A DNA stretch of 35,092 nucleotides from Xanthomarina maritima. GTDB taxonomy: Bacteria > Bacteroidota > Bacteroidia > Flavobacteriales > Flavobacteriaceae. The stretch covers positions 1 to 35,092 of the forward strand of contig NZ_VSFC01000060.1 of the NCBI RefSeq assembly GCF_008084905.1, read 5' to 3'. Shown here in pieces: positions 24,419 through 32,425 of the stretch (positions within the stretch are counted from its first letter, which is position 1; each line of letters starts with the position of its first letter). Under the pieces are notes generated by a model that saw nothing but the letters and a program-made list of their open reading frames with translations, was not told the DNA's origin and did not search any database. The position numbers were made by a program, and so were the translations under genes.

Positions 24419-26368
24419 TTAATTATTTATTTGAGATTTTACTTTTGTAAGCACCTCTTTATTTATTGTTACCTTATATTTTTTCTCTAAATCTAAAATC
24501 CAATTAGCTTCTTTATAATTTTGAAAATCGCTTATTACTGCTCCTTTAGCTTGTTCGAAAGTTTTTAATTCTTTTGGCAGCACTTGCTTTACTTCTGCAA
24601 CAATAAACGCATTGTTAAAATTATAAACATCTGAAACTCCTGTTTTAAATTCGAAGTCTTTAGGTAATGATTGGTGTTGTGCATCCATAATACCTGAAGA
24701 AAAAATAACATCTATAGATGTGTCTGAATTTATAAGCGTTTTTATTTGTTCTGGCGTCTGTTTTTCTTGTAGTAATTTTTGCACTTTTTTAATAGTTGCT
24801 TTTTTTGCAGAAGAAGCCACAACAGCATCTACTCTTTCATTCCAGAAATAATTTTCTTTATTATTGCTATAAAATGAATTTAAACCAACAGAATCTTTTT
24901 TAGCAGCATTCCAGATTTCAGTTTCCATTAAATCAAATAATAACAGCCCATCTCTATATTCTTCAACTATATAAGCATAATCTTTATTTTCAACTTCTAA
25001 TTGCTCTTCTTTATATTGTAATAATTCTTTTTCAAGAAATTGCTCGTAATTATTAGAAACTAATCTGTTAAAATCAATTTTTGGAATGTTACGCCTTTGA
25101 TTTTTTACAATAAAATTTCCAAAAGCTTCATTTTCAACCTGTTTAGTTCCAATTTTCACAAGTGGATCGTTAGCTTTAAAATCTTGTGGCAAGGTCCATC
25201 TTCCTGAAAAATAATCATCATTTAATATTGATACAAAATAACTTAAATCTGGCTGTTCTTCTGGTGTTAAGTATTGTTTTTTAAGTTTATTAGTTAAAGC
25301 TGAATTTATAAGTTGCGATCTAGAGTCTTTTTTAACTTTAGCTTCTAGTTCAGGCCTCATACTTTCAAAATCATCTACAGACTTTTTGTTGTATAATTTA
25401 ATAATATGCCAACCAAACTCTGTTTGAAAAGGCTCTGTAATATCGCCTACTTTTTCCAAACTAAAAGCCTCATTTTCAAATTCTATAGATGTTAATTGTC
25501 CACCACTAAATGGAGACAACATACCTCCTTTACTGGATGAACTTTGATCTTCTGAAAATTGTTTAGCTAAAGATTCAAAATTTTCTCCTTGTTGTAATTT
25601 TAAATAAATATCATTAATTCTTTGTTTTGCACTTTCTTGAAGAGAATCTTTTCTAGAATTGTTTATCATAATATGTGCCACAGTACGCTCGCCTCTAGAT
25701 TCTCTCTTGTCCTGTACAAGAACTATGTGGTAGCCAAATCTGGTTTTAAATGGCATAGAAACTTCTCCTACTTTAGTATTATAGGCGGCAGTTTCAAAAT
25801 CGTAAACCATTTTAAATCCTGTAAAATATCCTAAATCTTCAGCATAAATGGTTTTTCCATCATGAACTTCGTTCTTAACAGTTTCATATCCTTCATTAAT
25901 GACTCTCTGTCTTAGCTTAATTAATTCGTTGTAAGCTTTTAAAGTATCTTGAGGCGATGGGTTATCTGCTAATCTAATTAAAATATGACTTGCTTTAACC
26001 TCATTTATTGTTCTATAATAGGCTTCTTCAATTAGTTCATCAGTTACTTTGGAGTCTGTTAAATAATTTTGAGCTAATTGCGATTTATAATTAGCTAATT
26101 CATTTTTATAAGAAGACTTTTCATTTAAGCCCAAGGTCTCAGCCTCTTTTAGTTTAAGTTTATAATTAATAAACAGTTTTAAATATTCATCGACATCTTT
26201 TTGAGATTCATCTTTTACTAAATCAATATTTTTATTGAAAACTCTAGTAAATTCTGAAACATAAACAGGATCATTAGCGACTGTGAATAAGATTTCATCA
26301 ATAGAATTTTGAGCATAATTCAAGAAAAAACAAAAAGAAAAAACTACAACTAAAAAATATTTATGCAT
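24419..26368 (-). CDS. PpiC/SurA-like peptidylprolyl isomerase
   Basis: 649 residues from the ATG at 26368, which gives a clean signal peptide (MHKYFLVVVFSFCFFLNYAQ). The N-terminal domain begins DEILFTVANDPVYVSEFTRV. Two parvulin domains follow: EVKASHILIRLADNP ... TRFGYHIVLVQDKR (about 125-225) and ERTVAHIMINNSRKD ... GGMLSPFSGGQL ... TEFGWHIIKLYNKK (about 230-340), then a long helical C-terminal region. It is the first gene of the parvulin-moxR operon and has the strongest promoter of the region. An upstream in-frame TTG at 26398 coincides with the -7 box and is rejected. The role is folding of exported or outer-membrane proteins. Confidence 0.9.
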   Translation of the reverse strand: MHKYFLVVVFSFCFFLNYAQNSIDEILFTVANDPVYVSEFTRVFNKNIDLVKDESQKDVDEYLKLFINYKLKLKEAETLGLNEKSSYKNELANYKSQLAQNYLTDSKVTDELIEEAYYRTINEVKASHILIRLADNPSPQDTLKAYNELIKLRQRVINEGYETVKNEVHDGKTIYAEDLGYFTGFKMVYDFETAAYNTKVGEVSMPFKTRFGYHIVLVQDKRESRGERTVAHIMINNSRKDSLQESAKQRINDIYLKLQQGENFESLAKQFSEDQSSSSKGGMLSPFSGGQLTSIEFENEAFSLEKVGDITEPFQTEFGWHIIKLYNKKSVDDFESMRPELEAKVKKDSRSQLINSALTNKLKKQYLTPEEQPDLSYFVSILNDDYFSGRWTLPQDFKANDPLVKIGTKQVENEAFGNFIVKNQRRNIPKIDFNRLVSNNYEQFLEKELLQYKEEQLEVENKDYAYIVEEYRDGLLLFDLMETEIWNAAKKDSVGLNSFYSNNKENYFWNERVDAVVASSAKKATIKKVQKLLQEKQTPEQIKTLINSDTSIDVIFSSGIMDAQHQSLPKDFEFKTGVSDVYNFNNAFIVAEVKQVLPKELKTFEQAKGAVISDFQNYKEANWILDLEKKYKVTINKEVLTKVKSQINN

Positions 26369-26395
26369 CTGATTAAATTTATTTTTATACTGTTG

Positions 26396-26425
26396 CAAAA
26401 GTAGTAATATTAACCATTAATACAA
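26396..26425 (-). promoter_or_regulatory. Promoter of the parvulin-moxR operon
   Basis: Minus-strand TACTTTTG (plus 26396-26403) with TTG (plus CAA 26423-26425) 19 bases upstream: exact consensus. The box lies 27 bases before the ATG at 26368. Confidence 0.75.
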
Positions 26426-26530
26426 GCAGCATTAACAAACGGTTTAGAAAGTTTTTTAGTATGCTTTTAGGCTATGCTTTTTTATGCATTGAATTTATTG
26501 TATCTTGTTATTATTCTAAATAAAATAATT

Positions 26531-26992
26531 ATGAATTATACTACAGAAATCATAGTTAATGTACCTTTAAACACGTTTATAAAAAAATTTGATAATCCAG
26601 AAAACATGAAACATTGGCAACGAGGCTTAATAGGTTATGATTATATTTCTGGAACTCCAGGAGATATTGGTGCTAAAATGAAATTGAATTATAAAATGGG
26701 GAAACGCAATATGGAACTTATAGAAACAATAACTCATAAAAAGATGCCTTATGAATTTCATGTTATGTTTGATACTAATGGCATGCATAATATTCAAGAA
26801 AATTATTTTGAGGAAACACCTGAAGGACATACTAAATGGACTTCTAAAAGTGAATTTATTCCAACTAGTTTTATTTTAAGAATGATGACGCTTATCATGC
26901 CAGGAACGTTTAAAAAACAATCGAAAAAATACATGCAAGATTTTAAGAATTTTGCTGAAAAAGGAACTTCTGTATCAAATGCGAAAACTTAA
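26531..26992 (+). CDS. SRPBCC-like small protein
   Basis: 153 residues from the ATG at 26531. It begins MNYTTEIIVNVPLNTFIKKF, the usual first strand and helix of START/SRPBCC (polyketide cyclase-like) folds, then DNPENMKHWQRGLIGYDYIS and GDIGAKMKLNYKMGKRNMELIETI, and ends in a long amphipathic helix (LMTLIMPGTFKKQSKKYMQD region). Such folds bind hydrophobic ligands; no ligand can be named. A longer frame from 26474 runs through the upstream region and is unlikely. It overlaps the next small gene by 14 bases. A weak TATCTTG box sits at 26501-26507. Confidence 0.8.
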   Translation: MNYTTEIIVNVPLNTFIKKFDNPENMKHWQRGLIGYDYISGTPGDIGAKMKLNYKMGKRNMELIETITHKKMPYEFHVMFDTNGMHNIQENYFEETPEGHTKWTSKSEFIPTSFILRMMTLIMPGTFKKQSKKYMQDFKNFAEKGTSVSNAKT

Positions 26993-27227
26993 ATTAATTT
27001 GGGACTTTAGAGGTCCCTCTGCTTCTAAAATAGCAGAACATCATGAGATTCATTTAAAAGAATATATTGCCATTGAAAACTTAGATTTAAACATTACAGG
27101 TTTTGAAACAATAAACCAGATGCATTCTATTGCTTTTATGGTTGTAAATGAAGTAGATATGAATTCTGTTAGAGACGCATTAAAACCACATCGTGGACAA
27201 GTGTATCTTGAAGAAAGTAAAGAATAA
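26979..27227 (+). CDS. Small conserved-looking protein, function unknown
   Basis: 82 residues from the ATG at 26979 (MRKLKLIWDFRGPSASKIAE). It overlaps the end of the SRPBCC-like gene by 14 bases in another frame, the common pattern of translational coupling. The sequence has HHEIHLKEYIAIENL, GFETINQMHSIAFMVV and a final RDALKPHRGQVYLEES, suggesting a compact alpha/beta ferredoxin-like fold, but I do not recognise a family. The position after the SRPBCC gene and a His-rich early segment are the only hints. A coding origin is likely from the tight overlap. Confidence 0.65.
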   Translation: MRKLKLIWDFRGPSASKIAEHHEIHLKEYIAIENLDLNITGFETINQMHSIAFMVVNEVDMNSVRDALKPHRGQVYLEESKE

Positions 27228-27297
27228 AGACGAGAGTCTCAGTATTTAGTTGCAATCGAAGTATTTAATTGGAATTTAGTTTTTTGGAATTTGAATT

Positions 27298-28935
27298 TTA
27301 TTTTTTTAAATCTATTTCTTTTAAATTTTCTATTCTATTTCTTGTTAAAAAAGCATCAATAGTCTCAAAATGCTCTATAACTCTCTGGTCTTTAAATTCA
27401 AATACTTTTTGAGATAAACCCTGTAAAAAATCTCTATCGTGAGATACTAGAATGAGGGTTCCATCGAAAGCTAGTAAAGCTTCTTTTAAAACATCTTTAG
27501 ATTTTAAATCTAAGTGGTTTGTTGGCTCATCTAAAATCAACACGTTTACTGGTTCTAGAAGCAATTTAACCATGGCCAATCTGGTTTTTTCTCCTCCAGA
27601 TAAGATACTTACTTTTTTATCTATATCATCGCCACCAAACATAAAACGACCTAAAATGTTTTTAATTTGTGTCCTAATATCTCCCTCTGCAACTTCATCT
27701 ATTGTTTGAAATACAGTTAAGCCTTCATCAAGTAAAGTGGCTTGATTTTGTGCAAAATAACCCACTTTAACGTTATGACCTAAGCTACATTTTCCTTGAA
27801 AATCTATGTCTCCCATAATGGCTTTAATCATGGTAGATTTTCCTTCACCATTTCTTCCTACAAAAGATACTTTTTCACCTCTGGAAATTGACATATTAGC
27901 ATTTCTAAACACTATATGATGTCCATAAGTTTTAGTTAAATCTTGAACTGTTACAGGATAATCTCCAGAACGTTGTGCTGGAGGAAAACGCAATTTTAAT
28001 GAAGACGTATCCATTTCATCTATTTCAATAACTTCTAATTTCTCTAGCATACGCTCTCGAGAACTAACCTGATTTGTCTTAGAATAAGTGCCTTTAAAAC
28101 GTTCAATAAAAGCCATATTATCTGCAATAAACTTTTGCTGTTCTTGATAGGCTTTTATTTGGCTAGCACGTCTTTCTTCACGTAATTGCAAATAATGAGA
28201 ATAATTAGCTTTATAATCGTAAATACGACCCATGGTTACCTCTATAGTTCTATTGGTTATATTATCAATAAAGGCTTTATCATGAGAAATAACCATGACT
28301 GCCTTGGCTTTATTTATTAAAAAGTCTTCCAACCAAATTACAGACTCAATATCGATATGGTTTGTTGGTTCATCCAATAAAATTAAATCTGGCTTTTGAA
28401 GTAATATTTTAGCCAATTCTATTCGCATTCTCCAGCCACCACTAAACTCACTTGTATGTCTGTGCAGATCTTCACGTTTAAAACCAAGACCTCTTAATGC
28501 TTTTTCTACTTCAGCATCATAATTTATATCTTCAAGTGCATAAAATTTTTCACCTAAATCTGAAACCTTTTCTATGATAGACATATACTCATCAGATTCA
28601 TAATCTGTTCTAGTTTCTAAAGCTTTATTTAAGCGATCCATTTCATCTCTCATGTTAAATACATGCTCGAATGCTTTAGAAGCTTCTTCAAAAACAGTAC
28701 AATTATCCTCAGTTAATAAATGTTGTGGTAAATAAGCAATAACAGACTCTTTCGGATATCTAACATGCCCTCGAGTCGCTTTTTGTCTTCCAGCTATAAT
28801 CTTCATCATAGTAGATTTTCCTGCGCCATTTTTTCCCATTAAAGCTATTTTATCGTTTTCATTTATAACAAATGAAACGTCTTTAAATAAAGATTGTCCT
28901 CCAAATTCTACTACTAAAGCATCTATTGATATCAT
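27298..28935 (-). CDS. ABC-F family ATPase
   Basis: 545 residues with two ABC domains and no membrane segments, so cytosolic. First Walker A GKNGAGKST, signature FSGGWRMRIELAKILL, Walker B LILLDEPTNHID; a charged linker (about 240-310, SHYLQLREERRASQIKAYQE); second Walker A GRNGEGKST, signature LSGGEKTRLAMVKLL, Walker B LILDEPTNHLD, and SHDRDFL. ABC-F proteins bind the ribosomal E site and relieve stalled or antibiotic-blocked translation; this one looks like the housekeeping YbiT/Uup/EttA group rather than a resistance factor, by eye only. It is alone between the small plus-strand genes and a heptamer repeat, with a TAATTTTG promoter box. Confidence 0.93.
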   Translation of the reverse strand: MISIDALVVEFGGQSLFKDVSFVINENDKIALMGKNGAGKSTMMKIIAGRQKATRGHVRYPKESVIAYLPQHLLTEDNCTVFEEASKAFEHVFNMRDEMDRLNKALETRTDYESDEYMSIIEKVSDLGEKFYALEDINYDAEVEKALRGLGFKREDLHRHTSEFSGGWRMRIELAKILLQKPDLILLDEPTNHIDIESVIWLEDFLINKAKAVMVISHDKAFIDNITNRTIEVTMGRIYDYKANYSHYLQLREERRASQIKAYQEQQKFIADNMAFIERFKGTYSKTNQVSSRERMLEKLEVIEIDEMDTSSLKLRFPPAQRSGDYPVTVQDLTKTYGHHIVFRNANMSISRGEKVSFVGRNGEGKSTMIKAIMGDIDFQGKCSLGHNVKVGYFAQNQATLLDEGLTVFQTIDEVAEGDIRTQIKNILGRFMFGGDDIDKKVSILSGGEKTRLAMVKLLLEPVNVLILDEPTNHLDLKSKDVLKEALLAFDGTLILVSHDRDFLQGLSQKVFEFKDQRVIEHFETIDAFLTRNRIENLKEIDLKK

Positions 28936-28954
28936 TGAATAATTTTTAAGTGCG

Positions 28955-28962
28955 CAAAATTA
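28955..28962 (-). promoter_or_regulatory. ABC-F gene promoter (-7 box)
   Basis: CAAAATTA on the plus strand, TAATTTTG on the minus, 19 bases before the ABC-F ATG at 28935; no clear -33 TTG. Confidence 0.55.
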
Positions 28963-29070
28963 TGGAAAAGAAATTATTTATAATGAAGAAAGCTTATAAA
29001 AGAGAATTAAGTAATTTAATAGAATATAGTAGAAAGAATAAATAATGAGTAACTTTATTCAGTGTTCAGT

Positions 29071-29117
29071 TGGAATTTGGAATTTGGAATTTGGAATTTG
29101 GAATTTGGAGTTTGGAA
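29071..29117. repeat. Heptamer tandem repeat (TGGAATT)
   Basis: Five exact copies of TGGAATT from 29071 to 29105, a sixth with one change (TGGAGTT, 29106-29112) and a partial seventh (TGGAA). It begins 5 bases beyond the cls-like stop codon, in the gap before the ABC-F gene. Copies of the same word (TTGGAATTT) occur singly on the other side of the ABC-F gene, at about 27270-27290. Confidence 0.92.
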
Positions 29118-29122
29118 CAAAA

Positions 29123-30580
29123 TTATAGCATTGGTGAAAATAAACGAGCTAACTTTTCCATGAACTTATTAAAAACAGAGCGTTTTTCCCATTCATCCAA
29201 ATCAATTTTAGTAGCATCTAGAATATCATTATAAAAAGTTGTTCTTAATAAATTGGCTGTTTCTTCATCGTAAACAATGGCGTTCACTTCAAAATTAAGA
29301 TCAAAACTTCTAACATCCATATTAGCTGTTCCAACAATAGCAATTTCGTCATCAATAACCATAGTTTTTGCATGTACAAATCCTTTTTTATAACGATATA
29401 TTTCTACACCAGATTTTAACAAGGTACTGTAATAGGAACTTGCAGCCGCATTAACCAATTTTGAGTCTGAAATATTTGGAACGATAAGTTTTACTTTTAC
29501 TCCACTTTTTGCAGAAATAAGAATAGCATCCATAATGCTATTGCTTGGAATAAAATAAGGTGTAGTAATTAATACTTCTTTTTCTGCTAAATTTATAGCT
29601 TGTAATAAAGCAAATAAAATAGTTGGCACATCTGAATCTGGTCCACTTGCAGTAATTTGAACGTGTTTGTCCTGATTAGATTGAAAAGTACTGATATGAG
29701 GAAATAACTTATTATTTAACTCAACATTATCGTTAGCACAAAAATTCCAATCACATAAAAAGAGATATTGTAAATACCAAGTTGCTGGACCATAAATTTT
29801 TAAGTGTGTATCTCTCCAATACATCTTGCTTTTATTTGGTTCAGTATTGATATATCTATCACTAACATTAATTCCTCCTACAAAAGAGGTATGACCATCT
29901 ACAACAATTATCTTTCTATGATTACGATAATTCATTCTATTAGCTAATGCAATGAGTTTAATTTTATAGAAAGGAAATATGTCTACTCCTGCATTTTTTA
30001 AACTTTTTATTTGTTTATTTTTTATAGAACGACTTCCAAAATCATCGTAAATAAAACGAACTTTTAATCCAGATTTTGCTTTTTCAATTAATATGTCAAA
30101 AATTTGATTTCCAATATTATCATTTTGAAAAATGTAGTATTCAATATGAATATGTTCTTTCGCTTGTTTTAAAGACTCTATAACTTCAGGAAATTTTGTT
30201 TCTCCATTAATTAGTAATTTAACATCATTATTATTAGTTAATGGACTAAGATTCTCTTTTAATATAAGATTTACTAATTTTTTGCTTTCTTGAACGGTCT
30301 CGTCTCCTCCTTTTAATACACCTTTTGAATAAGATATAAGTTCTGCTTCAAGATTATTTTGTAATTGTTCATTTCTAAGCAACTTTTTGTCGTAAATTTT
30401 TCTAATTCTATAGTTTACACCAAATGAAAAATAAAATATAATACCTAAAATTGGTATAAATACTACTAATAGTAAATATGCTAATGTTTTAGTTGTATTC
30501 TGAGTATCGAAAATAACTCGAAAACAAACCAATAAAAGTATGATGATATAAACTATTTCAGAAATTAAAAGTAAGCTCAT
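29123..30580 (-). CDS. Cardiolipin synthase-like phospholipase D enzyme
   Basis: 485 residues. Two N-terminal membrane segments (about 4-25 and 32-54), then two PLD domains with HKD motifs H221-R-K223...D228 (HRKIIVVDG) and H403-A-K405...D410 (HAKTMVIDD), the arrangement of bacterial cardiolipin synthase A type enzymes, which join two phosphatidylglycerols or transfer a phosphatidyl group in the inner membrane. The FGVNYRIRKIYDKK segment after the helices fits too. It starts 28 bases after the serine hydrolase stop and so is probably in one transcript with it. A heptamer repeat follows its stop. Confidence 0.92.
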   Translation of the reverse strand: MSLLLISEIVYIIILLLVCFRVIFDTQNTTKTLAYLLLVVFIPILGIIFYFSFGVNYRIRKIYDKKLLRNEQLQNNLEAELISYSKGVLKGGDETVQESKKLVNLILKENLSPLTNNNDVKLLINGETKFPEVIESLKQAKEHIHIEYYIFQNDNIGNQIFDILIEKAKSGLKVRFIYDDFGSRSIKNKQIKSLKNAGVDIFPFYKIKLIALANRMNYRNHRKIIVVDGHTSFVGGINVSDRYINTEPNKSKMYWRDTHLKIYGPATWYLQYLFLCDWNFCANDNVELNNKLFPHISTFQSNQDKHVQITASGPDSDVPTILFALLQAINLAEKEVLITTPYFIPSNSIMDAILISAKSGVKVKLIVPNISDSKLVNAAASSYYSTLLKSGVEIYRYKKGFVHAKTMVIDDEIAIVGTANMDVRSFDLNFEVNAIVYDEETANLLRTTFYNDILDATKIDLDEWEKRSVFNKFMEKLARLFSPML

Positions 30581-30608
30581 GATAGGATGAGTAATTTAAC
30601 AATATTTA

Positions 30609-32180
30609 CTATTCATTGTTTACTCTTTGCAGATCTAAATCATGAAAATCGAAACTAAAATCGATATTAGGCGAAATACCCTTCATTTTTATACTTTGTG
30701 CCTTTCCGTTTTCGTCTAAAGAAAACATGGCAAATGCATCTGCATTCATATCTTGATATTCCCATTTAACAGCAAAAGTATTAGCTTTATAAAACTGCAT
30801 AGAGCCATTCAATTTTGGTGATTTATGAGACTTTATCCATAATTGATTTCCTTTTTTAAAGACTTCCATTACACCAAACCAATTATCTTTATAAATCCCA
30901 ATATAATCTGCTTCATTTACCTTTACATTTTTATTTGCTTCAACAGTTTCCCAAACTTTAAGACTTACTTGGTCACCTTCCTCTTCTCTAGTTTTTAAAA
31001 AATCGTAATACTTATCTGTCCATTGAAAATCATCCAAACCTAAATAACTATCTACAATTGTTCTAGAAACTGCTAAAAAAACGCCAGCTCCTCCAGGCTC
31101 TGTATTTGTTAATACAACTATACCTACATTTAAATCTGGAATTAATACTGTTCTGCTTAACATACCTGGAAGCCCTCCTGTATGAGACACTATCATGTTT
31201 CCTTTTTTATCTGTTAAATCCCAACCTAATCCATATCCTGAAAAATGAGAGTTATAACGAGGATTTCTATTTACGTCTGTTGTGGTGTGAATTTTCCACA
31301 TTTCATGCTGACTTTCAACAGAATATAATTGTTTCTCTAAACTTTCGCCATATTTTCCACTATTAAGATGCATAAGCATCCATTGAGAAATATCGTTCAC
31401 ATTTGAATAAATTCCACCTGCTGAGCCATTAATCATTTCCTTAAAATTAGGCAATACAACAAAATCGCCACTTGCCGTATTATGTGGTGAAGCTAAATTT
31501 CCTGTATCTTTAATTAAACTTAAACCTGCAAAAGAATTTTCCATATTTAAAGGTTCGAAAATTCTAGTTGCAATAAAAGTTTCCCAAGACATACCACTAA
31601 CTCTGGCAATTAATTCTCCTGCAACTAAATATAAAAGATTATCGTAATCGAATTGTGTCCTAAAGGCAGAAACTGGCTTAAAATATTGAAATGCTGAAAG
31701 TAAATCGTCTATATTAAAATCTGATCCATCTGGAAAAAACATTAAATCTCCAACGCCTAAACCTAGACCACTTCTATGGGTTAATAAATCTTGAATATTA
31801 AAGTTTTCTGTAACATAAGGATTATACATTTTAAATTCTGGAATGTGGTCTATAACTTTATCAGTCCATTTAATTTTTCCATCTTCAACCAAAAGAGCCA
31901 AAGCTGCTGTAGTATAGGCTTTACTATTTGATGCAATAGCAAAATTAGTATGCTCATTTACTTTAACCTTAGTTTTAGTAGAAATAACTCCATAGCCTTT
32001 TTCATGGATAATTTTACCATCTTTTACTACTGCTACTGCAGTACCAGCCACCTGAAATTTCTCTATTGCTACGTTAACTAAACTATCTATTTCATAAGAT
32101 GATAACTGAGCTTGTATAGGACTAATTGATATAATCAATAATACTATTAAAAAGAAGTTCTTAAAATTCAATGTTTGCAT
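30609..32180 (-). CDS. Beta-lactamase-family serine hydrolase
   Basis: 523 residues with a signal peptide (FFLIVLLIISISPIQAQ). The penicillin-binding fold has S84-N-S-K87 (SxxK), Y179-D-N181 (YxN) and H333-T-G-G336 in the place of KTG, the class C/esterase EstB-type set. A separate C-terminal domain (about 400-523, DUF3471-like) follows. The family includes D-aminopeptidases, esterases and carboxypeptidases, so true beta-lactam resistance should not be assumed. It is periplasmic. The first gene before the cardiolipin synthase-like gene; the minus-strand TACCTTTA at 32215-32222 may be a mismatched promoter box. Confidence 0.9.
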   Translation of the reverse strand: MQTLNFKNFFLIVLLIISISPIQAQLSSYEIDSLVNVAIEKFQVAGTAVAVVKDGKIIHEKGYGVISTKTKVKVNEHTNFAIASNSKAYTTAALALLVEDGKIKWTDKVIDHIPEFKMYNPYVTENFNIQDLLTHRSGLGLGVGDLMFFPDGSDFNIDDLLSAFQYFKPVSAFRTQFDYDNLLYLVAGELIARVSGMSWETFIATRIFEPLNMENSFAGLSLIKDTGNLASPHNTASGDFVVLPNFKEMINGSAGGIYSNVNDISQWMLMHLNSGKYGESLEKQLYSVESQHEMWKIHTTTDVNRNPRYNSHFSGYGLGWDLTDKKGNMIVSHTGGLPGMLSRTVLIPDLNVGIVVLTNTEPGGAGVFLAVSRTIVDSYLGLDDFQWTDKYYDFLKTREEEGDQVSLKVWETVEANKNVKVNEADYIGIYKDNWFGVMEVFKKGNQLWIKSHKSPKLNGSMQFYKANTFAVKWEYQDMNADAFAMFSLDENGKAQSIKMKGISPNIDFSFDFHDLDLQRVNNE

Positions 32181-32363
32181 AATAGTGTTTTTAATGTATT
32201 AGTATGTCAGTTATTAAAGGTAAAGGTTTCATAGATATAATCCTACAGCATTTTTATATAACATCTTTTATAGATTTCTTTTATTACTTTTTTCTTAATA
32301 TTTAAAAGTATTACAACATCCTTTTTTCTTACAATTTTTCATTTCATCGGATTTTTTTGCATT

Positions 32364-32398
32364 TTGTAGATGTTTTTTAAAATATTTATATATATTTG
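32364..32398 (+). promoter_or_regulatory. Promoter of the secreted carboxypeptidase gene
   Basis: TATATTTG at 32391-32398, exact -7 box, with TTG at 32364-32366, spacing 24 (one over the usual range). It lies 27 bases before the ATG at 32426. Confidence 0.6.
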
Positions 32399-32425
32399 TC
32401 CTGTAAAACCCAAATCCAAATTCTA

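Noticed and set aside
27228-27239. AGAC/GTCT small hairpin after the 82-residue gene as a terminator
   Set aside because: Only four pairs and no T run.
30609-32180. A true antibiotic-resistance beta-lactamase
   Set aside because: SxxK, YxN and HTG are shared with many esterases and peptidases, and the C-terminal DUF3471-like domain points away from classical beta-lactamases.
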